From positions 1 to 64,000 of the forward strand of contig JACKAK010000009.1 in the NCBI GenBank assembly GCA_020635115.1: a stretch of DNA of 64,000 bases. The letters are read 5' to 3'. A program made the translations under genes and the position numbers. This DNA comes from Halobacteriovoraceae bacterium. GTDB lineage: Bacteria > Bdellovibrionota > Bacteriovoracia > Bacteriovoracales > Bacteriovoracaceae. The notes under the pieces were generated by a model that did no database searches, was not told the DNA's origin, and saw only the letters and a list, made by a program, of their open reading frames with translations. Of the stretch, positions 38,774 through 48,273 are shown piece by piece; the stretch's first letter is position 1, and every line of letters begins with the position of its first letter.

Positions 38774-40075
38774 TTAGATTGGTGCATATCTCACACGGAT
38801 GGTTAAATTATCTAAACATCCAGTACATTCGTTGCCTGCACATTCCCCCCAACCACCACCGGCTATTCCAAAGATTTCCATAAATCCTGTTCTTGGATCA
38901 AATGTCATTTTTGCCATCCAATATTTATCCCTACCATCTTTTGTTTCTGCAGTTAGATTTGGGTAAATCATTTTGACGTTAAGTCTCATTTGACAATTTG
39001 GTGGGTCAATATTTGTATCAGTGGGAGTTAAGGGCAAATTATTAGCATCAGAGAATTTTTCAGTAAAATCTGGAAAAAGTCCTACTCCCATATTCACTAA
39101 TTCTATATAAACTAAAGAGCTTGGGTCAGTTTCCATTGCAGATTTTAAATTTGGAAATAGTGAATATAAATTTACTAAATGACTAACTGTTAGGTTTCTC
39201 CCTCTGAATTGATATATTCCAGTTCCAATACTTTCCCACGGCTCACCACTACCGCTTCTATGTTGTCTAGTTTCTTCTACAAGTGTAACTCCATATAAAT
39301 TTGGATTAACGTCATAGAATTTTTCTTCCGTTATAAGTTCTTGAGCAATATTTGCCCAGGAAGTAGAGTTACAATACTGAAGTTTTTTTGATCGAGCATC
39401 ATATCGAATCGTTCCTTCTGTCTCTGGTTTACACTCAACAGTAGACATACTAAGTTTTATACTTCCTGCTATATCTAAGCTCACTTTAGGATCTTCTAAT
39501 CCAATCCCAACGTTACCAGAGTTATAAAATATATTATCTTGTCCCTGTGGGGAATTTGAGCTTAAAGACCACAGACTACTGCCACCTGCTCCTTCAATAC
39601 TCAAAGCTCGACAACTTGTTATCTCCTGATTCCCATCGAGAATCACAGATAGTTTGATTTTTTTGACAGACTCTTTAACACCCACTGTACTGTGTCCTCT
39701 TGTAAAATAAACAAATAAATGGGTTGTATCATCTGTTAAGAGAGGATCTGAGTGATTAAGTTCAAACGATTTTATTTGATGTCCATTATTATTTAAATCT
39801 ACCCCAGTTTTGAAAACAGCAAGACCTTCTTTATTTTTTATCTCTAGTAAAGTTCCTGTGTATGCACTTAACCCCTGAAAGTTAGAAATACATGTATCTC
39901 GGTCCGATATAATATCTCTAATTTCTGAAAGATAACTCAACTCATCACTTCTGATTTCAACAGTTTTGATGCCCTTCATACTTGAGGTGATGATGTTTCC
40001 ACCAACAAGGGCCAAACCACTTAAAATGGCCGCAGCAATTATCAATTCAACCAGACTTAGTCCATTTTTATTCAT
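38774..40075 (-). CDS. Type IV prepilin-like protein with phage-fibre-like motif
   Basis: I start at the ATG at 40075, giving a five-residue leader MNKNG followed by LSLVELIIAAAILSGLAL: the prepilin peptidase site with Glu at position +5 and the hydrophobic stalk. The 40105 start adds ten residues without a ribosome site. Near residue 190 is NVGIGLEDPKVSLDIAGSIK, the GNVGIG-x4-P motif found in phage tail-fibre and trimeric adhesin proteins, then a cysteine-bearing region and about 200 residues of unknown fold. I infer a surface-displayed pseudopilin with an adhesive or fibre-like head. Confidence 0.7.
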   Translation of the reverse strand: MNKNGLSLVELIIAAAILSGLALVGGNIITSSMKGIKTVEIRSDELSYLSEIRDIISDRDTCISNFQGLSAYTGTLLEIKNKEGLAVFKTGVDLNNNGHQIKSFELNHSDPLLTDDTTHLFVYFTRGHSTVGVKESVKKIKLSVILDGNQEITSCRALSIEGAGGSSLWSLSSNSPQGQDNIFYNSGNVGIGLEDPKVSLDIAGSIKLSMSTVECKPETEGTIRYDARSKKLQYCNSTSWANIAQELITEEKFYDVNPNLYGVTLVEETRQHRSGSGEPWESIGTGIYQFRGRNLTVSHLVNLYSLFPNLKSAMETDPSSLVYIELVNMGVGLFPDFTEKFSDANNLPLTPTDTNIDPPNCQMRLNVKMIYPNLTAETKDGRDKYWMAKMTFDPRTGFMEIFGIAGGGWGECAGNECTGCLDNLTIRVRYAPI

Positions 40076-40224
40076 AAAATACAGCTTCTTAAAAAATAAT
40101 ATCATTATATGTGAAAATAAAAATTATTGATACAATTTTCTATGTTTTAAATAAATTTATTGCTAAAATATTGCAAAACTATCTGATTTTACGACCAGGT
40201 GATGTTGTTTTTTTGGGGAACAAA

Positions 40225-40668
40225 ATGAGAAGAAGTATCAAAAATATTTTTCCCATTCCAGGGTTTCAACTAAGGTTTATTATCCTAGGCTATATCTCTG
40301 GACTTGTTTTAACAATTCTCTATCTTGGGACATTTTTTCTGTATATCAAAAAAAATTTTTTGGAAGTTTTGCAAATGTCCACTTTATCCCTTGAGGTAAG
40401 AGATGTTTTAAGAACTGACATGGAAAACGTCATACAGGGGCTAATTATAATTTCAGTACTTTTCTTAATAGCTGTTGTTTTAGTTTGTATATTCTATTCT
40501 CATAAAATAGCCGGGCCAATTTCTAAATTAATTAGAACAATGGATGAAGTTTTAGAAAATAAGGACAGTGAAAAAATTGTTTTTAGAAATAAGGATGAAT
40601 TTCATGAACTTGCCGATAGATTTAACAAAGTTATAAGTCACCTAAATATAAAAAATAATCGTGAATAA
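40225..40668 (+). CDS. Membrane protein with HAMP domain
   Basis: The ATG at 40225 has GGGGA five bases upstream and yields 147 residues; a GTG at 40111 would add 38 residues without a site. Two membrane helices (about 17-40 and 65-88) flank a short outer loop, followed by a HAMP domain (SHKIAGPISKLIRTMDEVLE) and then the C-terminus. There is no kinase, cyclase or methyl-accepting domain, so it is a minimal HAMP protein that must signal through a partner. It overlaps the next gene by eight bases. Confidence 0.75.
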   Translation: MRRSIKNIFPIPGFQLRFIILGYISGLVLTILYLGTFFLYIKKNFLEVLQMSTLSLEVRDVLRTDMENVIQGLIIISVLFLIAVVLVCIFYSHKIAGPISKLIRTMDEVLENKDSEKIVFRNKDEFHELADRFNKVISHLNIKNNRE

Positions 40669-41122
40669 TTTAAGAATAAGACAAAAAATACTAAAAAAAA
40701 TTGTCAACTACTGGCCCCCATTTTTGGGATCTGGGATTTCTATAGATTATGTCTCCCCCGAGTTTGATACTATTGATGTTTCTTTGAAATTGCGATTTTG
40801 GAACCGAAATTATGTTGGATCTCATTATGGAGGTTCTTTGTATTCCATGTGTGACCCTTTTTACATGTTAATTCTTATCGAAAGACTTGGCGAAGAATAT
40901 ATCGTCTGGGACAAAAAGGCCGAAATTGAATTTCTTCATCCTGGAAAATCGAAAGTATTTGCCCATTTCCATGTATCTCCCGAGGCCATCCAAGAAATTC
41001 ACAATGCCTGTGAAGATGGGAAAAAACATGAGCCAATTTTTGAAGTTTTTATAACCGATGGTGATAATCGAAAAATTGCACGAGTCACAAAAACTTTGTG
41101 GATAAAGAAGAAAATGTATTAG
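40661..41122 (+). CDS. Hotdog-fold DUF4442 thioesterase-like protein
   Basis: A 153-residue protein with the DUF4442 pattern: IRFWNRNY-type strand (LRFWNRNYVGSHYGGSLYSM) leading to the long central helix around DPFYMLILIERLGEEY and strands around KKAEIEFLHPGKSKVFAHFHVS. Hotdog proteins of this type are predicted acyl-CoA thioesterases. The start is GTG, inside the end of the HAMP gene, so they are coupled. Confidence 0.7.
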   Translation: MNNLRIRQKILKKIVNYWPPFLGSGISIDYVSPEFDTIDVSLKLRFWNRNYVGSHYGGSLYSMCDPFYMLILIERLGEEYIVWDKKAEIEFLHPGKSKVFAHFHVSPEAIQEIHNACEDGKKHEPIFEVFITDGDNRKIARVTKTLWIKKKMY

Positions 41123-41508
41123 GACGTAATTAATTCTACTTTCATTTTGTATTTTTGAGCAATTTTTTCAACTGCACTATAGGCCTCTTGATGAGTAAAA
41201 AGTACATCAAGAATTGTAAAGGTTTTATCGATAGGGATTTTGCATCCACTTTCACATATAAAATCATTTGAATAAACTTCAATTTTATTAATTGGCTCTA
41301 TATTCTGAAAATTGGAATACCACTTAAGAAAATCTTCAACCTTGTTCTCAAATTCCTCAAGAATTTCATCATGGTCTTGCGTTTCTATATTGAATAAAAA
41401 ACGTCCAGTATCACGAGACCTACCGTTGACTGAGAGGTGAATAAGTCCTCTTTTGCAAATCGTCATTGTGTCGTTCAAACATATTGGACAATATAATCTT
41501 TTTGTCAT
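41119..41508 (-). CDS. Small Cys-rich protein of unknown function
   Basis: A 129-residue protein with an N-terminal CPICLNDTMTIC and later CESGC, which could together bind zinc. The middle is acidic and helical (DHDEILEEFENKVEDFLKWY). No family recognised. It overlaps the DUF4442 gene by four bases, tail to tail, and is divergent from the lipase gene. Confidence 0.55.
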   Translation of the reverse strand: MTKRLYCPICLNDTMTICKRGLIHLSVNGRSRDTGRFLFNIETQDHDEILEEFENKVEDFLKWYSNFQNIEPINKIEVYSNDFICESGCKIPIDKTFTILDVLFTHQEAYSAVEKIAQKYKMKVELITS

Positions 41509-41610
41509 GACTCAAGCTCTCTGTTTATGATACTCTTTTCGTGTTTTTAATAAACCTATTCTCAATTAAAATTTTGCGTCCGTTCACTGTTTAATAGTAG
41601 AGGGAAAATT

Positions 41611-42468
41611 GTGATTATAGAAGAAAAGACTTTAGAAATTGCAGAAGACAAAGAAATTCATCTGAAAATCAAAGAATCTGGTGCCCCCATTTGGATTATT
41701 GGGACTCATGGATTGGGAGAACACTCAGGGAGGCATACTTATTTGTTTGATCTTTTTGCTTCTGATTTTAATATTTGCCTCTACGATCTTAGGGGGCATG
41801 GCAAAAGCTTCGGAAAAAGAGGAAACGTAGGATCATTTTCAGATTACTTTGATGATCTTGAGGCCTTGCTTGAATTTCTTAAAAGAGAATATAAAGTTAA
41901 ACGATATGTTCTCTTCGGACATTCAATGGGTGCACTCATCACTGCCGGATTTATTCAGCGTTATGTAAAAGAAGATTTTTATCCAGAAAGAATTATCTTG
42001 AGCGCTCCTCCTGCCGTTGTTGGAGGGCCAGCTGGTCAGTTTTTTAAATATGCCCCAGATATATTACTATCAAACTTAGTAAAATTACCTTCTATTCCTT
42101 TGGCCGGTCTTGTTGATCTTGATAATCTCTCACATGATCCATACGTCAAAGAACAATATCTTGAAGATGCTCTAAATTGTTTGAAAATACATACACATTT
42201 AGTATTTGAACTCATTAAGGCCAGTAAAGATATTTTTTCTAGGCCTTTAAGGACTAAATGTTCTGCTCTTTGTGTCAGTGGTAGTGAAGACCATATTATA
42301 GGACAAAAAGATTTAGTATACTATTTCTCAACTGTAGATAAGGGAACTATGCATAAAGTATTTAATGGTGCTTATCATGAATTGCACAATGAACTTGCAA
42401 AATATCGAGAGCCTTATTTTGATTACCTTAAGAATTATTTGAGAGATTTAATCTATGACGCCCAATAA
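41611..42468 (+). CDS. Alpha/beta hydrolase, monoacylglycerol-lipase-like
   Basis: The 285-residue protein has the lysophospholipase/monoglyceride lipase layout: THGLGEHSGRH near the N-terminus (oxyanion region), DLRGHGKSFGKRG, the nucleophile elbow GHSMGALIT (Ser about residue 110), an Asp in SGSEDHI and the His in GAYHELHNE. No signal peptide. GTG start. It overlaps ogt by 14 bases. Confidence 0.85.
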   Translation: MIIEEKTLEIAEDKEIHLKIKESGAPIWIIGTHGLGEHSGRHTYLFDLFASDFNICLYDLRGHGKSFGKRGNVGSFSDYFDDLEALLEFLKREYKVKRYVLFGHSMGALITAGFIQRYVKEDFYPERIILSAPPAVVGGPAGQFFKYAPDILLSNLVKLPSIPLAGLVDLDNLSHDPYVKEQYLEDALNCLKIHTHLVFELIKASKDIFSRPLRTKCSALCVSGSEDHIIGQKDLVYYFSTVDKGTMHKVFNGAYHELHNELAKYREPYFDYLKNYLRDLIYDAQ

Positions 42469-42919
42469 AGAATTTCTCATTCACACAATGGTGGGCGATT
42501 TCCTAGTCGTGCATGATGAGGAAGAAATTTTTAAATGTGAGCTCTTAAAACAAGAAACAATAATAAATCCTATCCCAACTTGTACTCTCGAAGAACAAAT
42601 TCTTGATCAGGTAGAAAAGTACAATTCGGGAGAGCTTAAAAAGTTTGATCTTCCATTACATTTTAAAGGTACTCCATTTCAGATCAAAGTTTGGAAACAA
42701 ATACTCTCAATTCCTTGTGGCAAAACAATAACCTACAGTGATATTGCTCAAAAACTTAAATCAAGAGCATATCAGGCCATAGGAAACTCATGTGGAAAAA
42801 ACCCATTCGCACTTCTAGTGCCATGCCATAGAGTAAAGGCAAAAAATGGACTTGGTGGTTTTTTTTATGGCCTTAAATTGAAAAAAAAATGGCTCGAATT
42901 AGAGGGCGTGATCCTTTAG
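42455..42919 (+). CDS. ogt: Methylated-DNA--protein-cysteine methyltransferase
   Basis: The 154-residue suicide repair protein removes O6-methyl groups from guanine. The active-site Cys is in LLVPCHRVKAKNGLGGF, and TPFQIKVWKQILSIPCGKTITYSDIA is the conserved DNA-binding helix region. It starts within the lipase gene and overlaps the convergent protease gene by 21 bases. Confidence 0.93.
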   Translation: MTPNKEFLIHTMVGDFLVVHDEEEIFKCELLKQETIINPIPTCTLEEQILDQVEKYNSGELKKFDLPLHFKGTPFQIKVWKQILSIPCGKTITYSDIAQKLKSRAYQAIGNSCGKNPFALLVPCHRVKAKNGLGGFFYGLKLKKKWLELEGVIL

Positions 42920-44158
42920 CTCATCTAAATGTTCTACTCTTATGAGAGCTGGTGGATGTGAGTGATAAAACTTACTATAAAGTGGATCTGGAGTTAAGGT
43001 ACTTGCATTATCTTTATAGAGTTTAACTAAAGCTGAAATTAATTCAGATGCATTTGAATACTTTGCTGCAAATGCATCCGCTTCGAACTCATGCTTTCTG
43101 GATGACAAAGAATTAATAGGTGTAATCAAAAATGTGTAGACATCCGAAACCATTGAAAACAAGAGGAGTCCCATATAAATAGATACATTCTGTACTCCAT
43201 GTCCATTAAAAAAACTTTGGCTTTGGATTAACTGACCTAAAATCGCAAAACCTATCAATGAAAATATAAATGACTTAGCTATATTTTTAAGAACATGCTT
43301 CATTTTAAAATGCCCTAACTCATGGGCCAAGACTGCTTCAACTTCTCCGGGTGTTAAAGTCTTAATAAGAGTATCAAAGAAAACAATTCTCTTATTTTGT
43401 CCAAAACCTGTAAAATATGCGTTTCCATGTGAACTCCTTATTGAAGCATCCATGACAAATAATCCTTTACTTGTGAATCCAGTTTTTTCAAGTAATTTTA
43501 AAACTTTTTCTTTTACTTCACCTTCTTCCATTTCTGTAAACTTATTAAAAATGGGAGCTATGAGTGTAGGGTACAACCAAAGCATAAGAACCTGTATAAT
43601 ACATAAGAAGGCCCAGGCATAAACCCACCAAAATGTTCCCAATTTCTCCATAATCCATAATATTCCTGTTAATATTGGTCCTCCGATTAAAATCCCAAGG
43701 GCCGTACCCTTAATCATATCCACAATAAATGTTTTAGGTGTTGTTTTATTAAAACCAAATTTTTCTTCTAGTACAAATGTTGAATAAAGTGATTCAGGCA
43801 ATGAAATTAACATTGAAACTATAGCAAACAGACCAAAACAAATTAATCCAGTGGCAATATTTCCCTGATTAAAACCCTTGGCATACTCATCTATGTAGTT
43901 AAGTCCACCTCCAAGTGTCCAACCCAAAAGTACCAACGTTCCTATTACTCCTGATACTAAACCAAAATTGATTTTACTAGATGAATACAAAGCGGCCTTT
44001 TGATGATCCGCAAGTTCAACTTTATCTCTGAAAGTATTTGGAACCTCTTTTGAATGCTTATTGATATACTCTTTGTTTCTAAGGTCTAGATATATTTTAA
44101 TTGTGAATTTCATGATTAAGAAAACTAAAAACAGGATCGATACTTCTTTTGAGGTCAT
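42899..44158 (-). CDS. M48-family CAAX-prenyl-protease-like (Ste24) metalloprotease
   Basis: I start at the ATG at 44158, which has AAGGGA six bases upstream, giving 419 residues. Seven or so membrane helices surround the zinc site HELGHFKMKH, and a later EFEADAFAAKYS supplies the third ligand. Ste24-type proteases cleave membrane or periplasmic peptides; bacterial members act in envelope protein quality control. The 3' end overlaps ogt. Confidence 0.9.
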   Translation of the reverse strand: MTSKEVSILFLVFLIMKFTIKIYLDLRNKEYINKHSKEVPNTFRDKVELADHQKAALYSSSKINFGLVSGVIGTLVLLGWTLGGGLNYIDEYAKGFNQGNIATGLICFGLFAIVSMLISLPESLYSTFVLEEKFGFNKTTPKTFIVDMIKGTALGILIGGPILTGILWIMEKLGTFWWVYAWAFLCIIQVLMLWLYPTLIAPIFNKFTEMEEGEVKEKVLKLLEKTGFTSKGLFVMDASIRSSHGNAYFTGFGQNKRIVFFDTLIKTLTPGEVEAVLAHELGHFKMKHVLKNIAKSFIFSLIGFAILGQLIQSQSFFNGHGVQNVSIYMGLLLFSMVSDVYTFLITPINSLSSRKHEFEADAFAAKYSNASELISALVKLYKDNASTLTPDPLYSKFYHSHPPALIRVEHLDELKDHAL

Positions 44159-44274
44159 TTTTTTCCCTTGATGGATTGCAAAAAGATTCAGTATTATAAC
44201 TCCGTATTTATGAATACTCAAAAATAACTAAATATTTGTTCAACTCTGAGCATTATTAGAGAAAAAGGTATCCT

Positions 44275-45072
44275 ATGAAAGTACATCAACTTTTTCCAGA
44301 TTCACCCCTGAGAAATTTTAATTATTTAATTCAAAACTCAAAGAAAGAAGTTATTTGCATTGATCCCCTTGACGCACAATATATCCTAGACGAAATTGAA
44401 AAAATTGGGGGAAAACTTATTGCAATTATAAATACACATGAACATGATGATCACATTGGAGGAAATAAAGTACTCGCAAGAAAAACAAAATGCAAAGTAT
44501 ATGCTCATAAAGATCTTGAATCTAAAATTCCCAAAATGAGCCATCCTTTAGAAAAAGGCGATATTATTGACATTGAAAACGGTACATTTTTAGAAGTTCT
44601 AGAAACTCCAGGCCACACCTATTCAAGTATATGTCTTCTTCTTTACGTTAACGATAAACCTTATGCGTTATTTTCTGGAGACACTCTTTTCAATGCTGGT
44701 GTCGGAAACTGCTATCATGGAGGAAACCCCGAGCTTCTTTATCAAACAATTTATCGTCAAATAAATGAACTTGCTGATGAAATTATTGTGTATCCTGGAC
44801 ATGAATATTTGGGAAATAATATCCAATTTACCCTAGATAGAGAGCCTGGTAATAATGACGCCCAAAAAATGTTCGATCGTTATAAGAAAAAACTTAAGGC
44901 CGAACATATTCTAACAACAATAGGTGAAGAAAAAAAAATTAATAGTTTTATGAGAATAGAACAAAAGGAAGTTGTTGAAGGGGTTCGAAAGACTTTTCAA
45001 ATTGAAGATAGCACTGAATTGGGTGACAAACAAGTTTTTGTGAAATTAAGACAATTACGAGATAAATGGTAG
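44275..45072 (+). CDS. gloB: Hydroxyacylglutathione hydrolase-like metallo-beta-lactamase fold
   Basis: A 265-residue glyoxalase II-type enzyme. The binuclear metal site THEHDDHIGG, the HTYSSICL His and the FSGDTLFNAG Asp are all present, and YPGHEY supplies the last His. It hydrolyses S-lactoylglutathione or a related thioester in detoxification of methylglyoxal. bcp follows nine bases later in a probable redox/detoxification operon. Confidence 0.88.
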   Translation: MKVHQLFPDSPLRNFNYLIQNSKKEVICIDPLDAQYILDEIEKIGGKLIAIINTHEHDDHIGGNKVLARKTKCKVYAHKDLESKIPKMSHPLEKGDIIDIENGTFLEVLETPGHTYSSICLLLYVNDKPYALFSGDTLFNAGVGNCYHGGNPELLYQTIYRQINELADEIIVYPGHEYLGNNIQFTLDREPGNNDAQKMFDRYKKKLKAEHILTTIGEEKKINSFMRIEQKEVVEGVRKTFQIEDSTELGDKQVFVKLRQLRDKW

Positions 45073-45081
45073 AGGTAACAA

Positions 45082-45555
45082 ATGAGTAAATTAAAAATTG
45101 GTAGTAATGCCCCATCATTTTCATTAAATGACCAAGATGGAAATAAAGTGTCTTTGAAAGATTTCAAAGGAAAGAAAAAGGTTCTTCTCTATTTCTATCC
45201 GAGGGCCTTGACTCCAGGATGCACAGTTCAGGCGTGTGGAATTACTGATTCTAAGAAAAAATTTGATAAATTTAACACTGTGGTTTTAGGTGTAAGTCCA
45301 GATGAACCAGAGAAGCTTACAAAGTTTGTAGAAAAAAAGAATTTAAATTTTACTCTCTTGAGTGATCCTGATCATAAAATCGCTGAAAAGTATGGTGTGT
45401 GGGGAAATAAGAAATTTATGGGTAAAGAATTTATGGGAATTCTTCGTACAACTTTTATTATTGGCCAGGATGGAAAAATTTTACACATTATGGATAAGGT
45501 AAATACAAAAACTCATCATGATGATGTTCTTAAGATCCTGAAAACTCTTGAATAG
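45082..45555 (+). CDS. bcp: Bcp-type thioredoxin-dependent peroxiredoxin
   Basis: A 157-residue peroxiredoxin. The peroxidatic Cys is in RALTPGCTVQACGI with the second Cys five residues on, the 1-Cys/atypical 2-Cys pattern of Bcp/PrxQ. It reduces hydroperoxides with electrons from thioredoxin. AGAGG precedes the ATG. Confidence 0.93.
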   Translation: MSKLKIGSNAPSFSLNDQDGNKVSLKDFKGKKKVLLYFYPRALTPGCTVQACGITDSKKKFDKFNTVVLGVSPDEPEKLTKFVEKKNLNFTLLSDPDHKIAEKYGVWGNKKFMGKEFMGILRTTFIIGQDGKILHIMDKVNTKTHHDDVLKILKTLE

Positions 45556-45683
45556 AAGCGTCGCGAAACTCATTTGATTGACTCTCAAACAAGAAGTTGT
45601 ATTTTAAAGTCAGAATTATTATGTAGTCAGTTAATTTCTTAATTAAGTAGAATGTGCTAGAGGTTTCTCAGGGAGGATGGACT

Positions 45684-46886
45684 TTGAAAAAAAAATCAAT
45701 TCTAATTTTTATTTTATTTTTTTCTGTTCAACATAAAATTTTCGCCAATTCTTATGAATTTATGGCCTACAATGTAGAAAATCTTTTTGATCTTACTCAT
45801 GATAATGCCAAGAATGATTGGACTTTTCTACCAAAAGATTACCCTGAAAAAAAAGAACATTGCCTGGCCATTAAAAGTAAATTTCGTTCAAAAGAATGTT
45901 TATCAACTAATTGGACACATGAAAAACTTGAAATCAAACTTAATCAAATTGTTAGAGTTATCAAGTCTCGCTCTGCGCAGCTTCCTGACTTCTTGGCAAT
46001 TACAGAGGTTGAAGGTAATAGGCCTGACAAACCAATCAAAGATACTCAAAATGAATCTCAAGGTGTCGCCAATATGCTGGCCAAGAGGTTAGGGTATGGA
46101 AATAAGTTTCTTATTACAAATGGGCCAGACCAACGAGGAATAGATGTTGCACTTTTTTATAAAGGAGAAAATGCTCAACTTGTGAATTATCAAGAATTGC
46201 GATTAAGTGGAAATTACTTCGAAAGAAAGCCAACAAGAGATGTTTTGCAAGTCGATTTTTTAATTGAAAATAAACATAAATTAACCATTTTTGTAAACCA
46301 CTGGCCCTCTCAGGGAAACCCTGATCAAACCAGGGTTATTGCAGCGACCAAATTAAAGAAAGTAATTCAGAATCTACAAGCACAAGATCCTGAGAGATTA
46401 ATCATCCTCACAGGAGACTTTAATACAGTAGACGACGATCACCCTCATCCTTTTAAAACAGTTTTTTTTCCAGGTGATTTCTTAAGAGATGTCCATCACT
46501 GTTATATGTCTAGTGATTTTGTTTCTGAAGAGTGGAAAAAACGAATGCCCCGTGGAACATATTTCTTTTATCGAGATATGGTCTGGAACTATCTTGATCG
46601 TTTCTTTGTAAATGAAAATCTTCTTGATGGTAAAGGATTGGATATTGATCTTGAAAGTTACCATATTTATGCTCCGGATTTTATTACCAAATCTTTCAAA
46701 TATAGAGATAGACAAGATCCTGCTTACGGGACAAAAATAATGAATACTCCAAAAAGCTATAATTTTGGTGCAACGACTTCTAAAAATGCTGGATTTTCTG
46801 ATCATTTCCCAATATATGTGAAGTTTACAACTGATGCAGAAAAACTTAAAAAAAATTCTATGAGTAAATGTACTCAATTGAGATAA
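45684..46886 (+). CDS. Exported endonuclease/exonuclease/phosphatase-family protein
   Basis: A TTG at 45684 with GGGAGG seven bases upstream starts a 400-residue protein with a signal peptide (KKKSILIFILFFSVQHKIFA). The mature part is an EEP-fold enzyme: MAYNVENLFD, the Glu of ITEVEGN, FVNHWPSQGN, GDFNTVDDDHP and the terminal SDHFP. The family includes DNases, phosphodiesterases and sphingomyelinases; cleavage of nucleic acid outside the cytoplasm is likely but not proven. The 45654 reading start begins before the ribosome site and is rejected. Confidence 0.85.
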   Translation: MKKKSILIFILFFSVQHKIFANSYEFMAYNVENLFDLTHDNAKNDWTFLPKDYPEKKEHCLAIKSKFRSKECLSTNWTHEKLEIKLNQIVRVIKSRSAQLPDFLAITEVEGNRPDKPIKDTQNESQGVANMLAKRLGYGNKFLITNGPDQRGIDVALFYKGENAQLVNYQELRLSGNYFERKPTRDVLQVDFLIENKHKLTIFVNHWPSQGNPDQTRVIAATKLKKVIQNLQAQDPERLIILTGDFNTVDDDHPHPFKTVFFPGDFLRDVHHCYMSSDFVSEEWKKRMPRGTYFFYRDMVWNYLDRFFVNENLLDGKGLDIDLESYHIYAPDFITKSFKYRDRQDPAYGTKIMNTPKSYNFGATTSKNAGFSDHFPIYVKFTTDAEKLKKNSMSKCTQLR

Positions 46887-46931
46887 TTTTTAATCGGATT
46901 TTTTTAATATTTTTGTTTTTCTTTTAAAAAA

Positions 46932-47447
46932 TTATACTGTTGTACTTTTATCGATAAGTCCAACTCGAAATCTCATTAGATCGTATATATTTTTATTATT
47001 ATAAAGTCTCATGGTAATTCTTGGCCCCACGAAAATGCTTTGCTCAATACCAATAATGTGAAATCCATACTTTAATTTTATTGCAATTATTTTGTTATTG
47101 AAAAGTTGATGGTTTGACTCGATTTCATCAAAACCTTTAGTTTCTTTTAACATAAGTTTCAACATTTCTTGATAAATTCCTCTTCCTCTGTATTCCTTTT
47201 CTACTAAAGATATTTGCATTGAGAACCTATTTTTTTTTACAGATTCTCCTGTCGAAAGACCAATCAGATTTTCTCCATCAAATGCCGCAATATTTATTTT
47301 TTTTCTTTTAATTTCAAATTCTTCATCACCCGTAGTTTCAACATCTTTTGGAGAGAGAAATATACCTTGACTTTTTAAATTTTTATCGACTAAATTCTTA
47401 AAAATTTCTTCATCATACTTGTCGACAATTTTGATATTGATCGCCAT
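46932..47447 (-). CDS. GNAT-family acetyltransferase
   Basis: The 171-residue protein carries the GNAT acetyl-CoA site: a strand followed by VEKEYRGRGIYQEMLKLML (Arg-x-x-Gly-x-Gly type), then SNHQLFNNKIIAIKLKYGFHII, where the Asn-x-x-Ala-x-x-x-Tyr layout is typical. Substrate unknown. It lies 30 bases downstream of trpA on the same strand and could be the last gene of that transcript. Confidence 0.7.
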   Translation of the reverse strand: MAINIKIVDKYDEEIFKNLVDKNLKSQGIFLSPKDVETTGDEEFEIKRKKINIAAFDGENLIGLSTGESVKKNRFSMQISLVEKEYRGRGIYQEMLKLMLKETKGFDEIESNHQLFNNKIIAIKLKYGFHIIGIEQSIFVGPRITMRLYNNKNIYDLMRFRVGLIDKSTTV

Positions 47448-47477
47448 GAAACGATACTCCTCTATTGTAAAATAAAT

Positions 47478-48266
47478 CTAGAATGTTGCAGATTTTATTT
47501 CACAAACCAATCCTTTAAGATTCGTAAAAAGGTCATCTTTATTTGAAAAATTTTCAGCAATAATTTTTACAATCGCTGAACCTACAATGACTCCATCAGC
47601 ACCACTTTCAATTGCTTTTTCTACATCTTTCTTACCCGAAATTCCAAAACCTTGATAAACTGGTATCCCAAATTTTTTAAGCTCAGATATATTTGAACTT
47701 AAATCAATTGTTGTTTTAAGATTTACCCCCGTTACTCCGCTTCTTCCAACAAGATAAATATATCCCTCAGAATTTTTAGCAATATATTCAAGAGTTGAAT
47801 GATCTGCATTTGGAGGAGCTAAAAGTACCTTTGAAATATTATTTTTTGAAAAATGATAATTAAAAAAATCACCCATCTCAATGGGCAGATCTGCAAACAA
47901 AATTGAATCCACTCCAATTCGAGAAAGTTCTTTGAAAAATTGATCAACCCCAAAACCAGTCGCTAGATTACAATAGCTCAGTAAGCCAATTGGAATTTCT
48001 GGATACTTTGAACGAATTTTTTCAATAATTCTAAAGGCGTCTTTGGTAAATGTATTAGCTTTTAAAGCTCGCTGATTGGCATCCTGAATAACAACTCCAT
48101 CCGCAACAGGATCAGAAAAAGGAAGTCCTAATTCCAAAGCATCAGCACCATTTTGAATGAGAAACTGAATAATCTCAAATGAAAGCTCAGGGTTTGGATC
48201 ACCTAAAGTGACAAAAGGTATAAAAACTTTTTTATTATTCGTTTTTAATTTTTCATATCTATTCAT
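47478..48266 (-). CDS. trpA: Tryptophan synthase alpha chain
   Basis: The 262-residue alpha subunit cleaves indole-3-glycerol phosphate and channels indole to TrpB. The catalytic Glu is in LELGLPFSDPVADG and the Asp in SILFADLP; the phosphate loop GISGKKDVEKAIESGADGVIVGS closes the barrel. It is the last pathway gene in the operon, seven bases after trpB. Confidence 0.97.
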   Translation of the reverse strand: MNRYEKLKTNNKKVFIPFVTLGDPNPELSFEIIQFLIQNGADALELGLPFSDPVADGVVIQDANQRALKANTFTKDAFRIIEKIRSKYPEIPIGLLSYCNLATGFGVDQFFKELSRIGVDSILFADLPIEMGDFFNYHFSKNNISKVLLAPPNADHSTLEYIAKNSEGYIYLVGRSGVTGVNLKTTIDLSSNISELKKFGIPVYQGFGISGKKDVEKAIESGADGVIVGSAIVKIIAENFSNKDDLFTNLKGLVCEIKSATF

Positions 48267-48273
48267 TTTTAAC

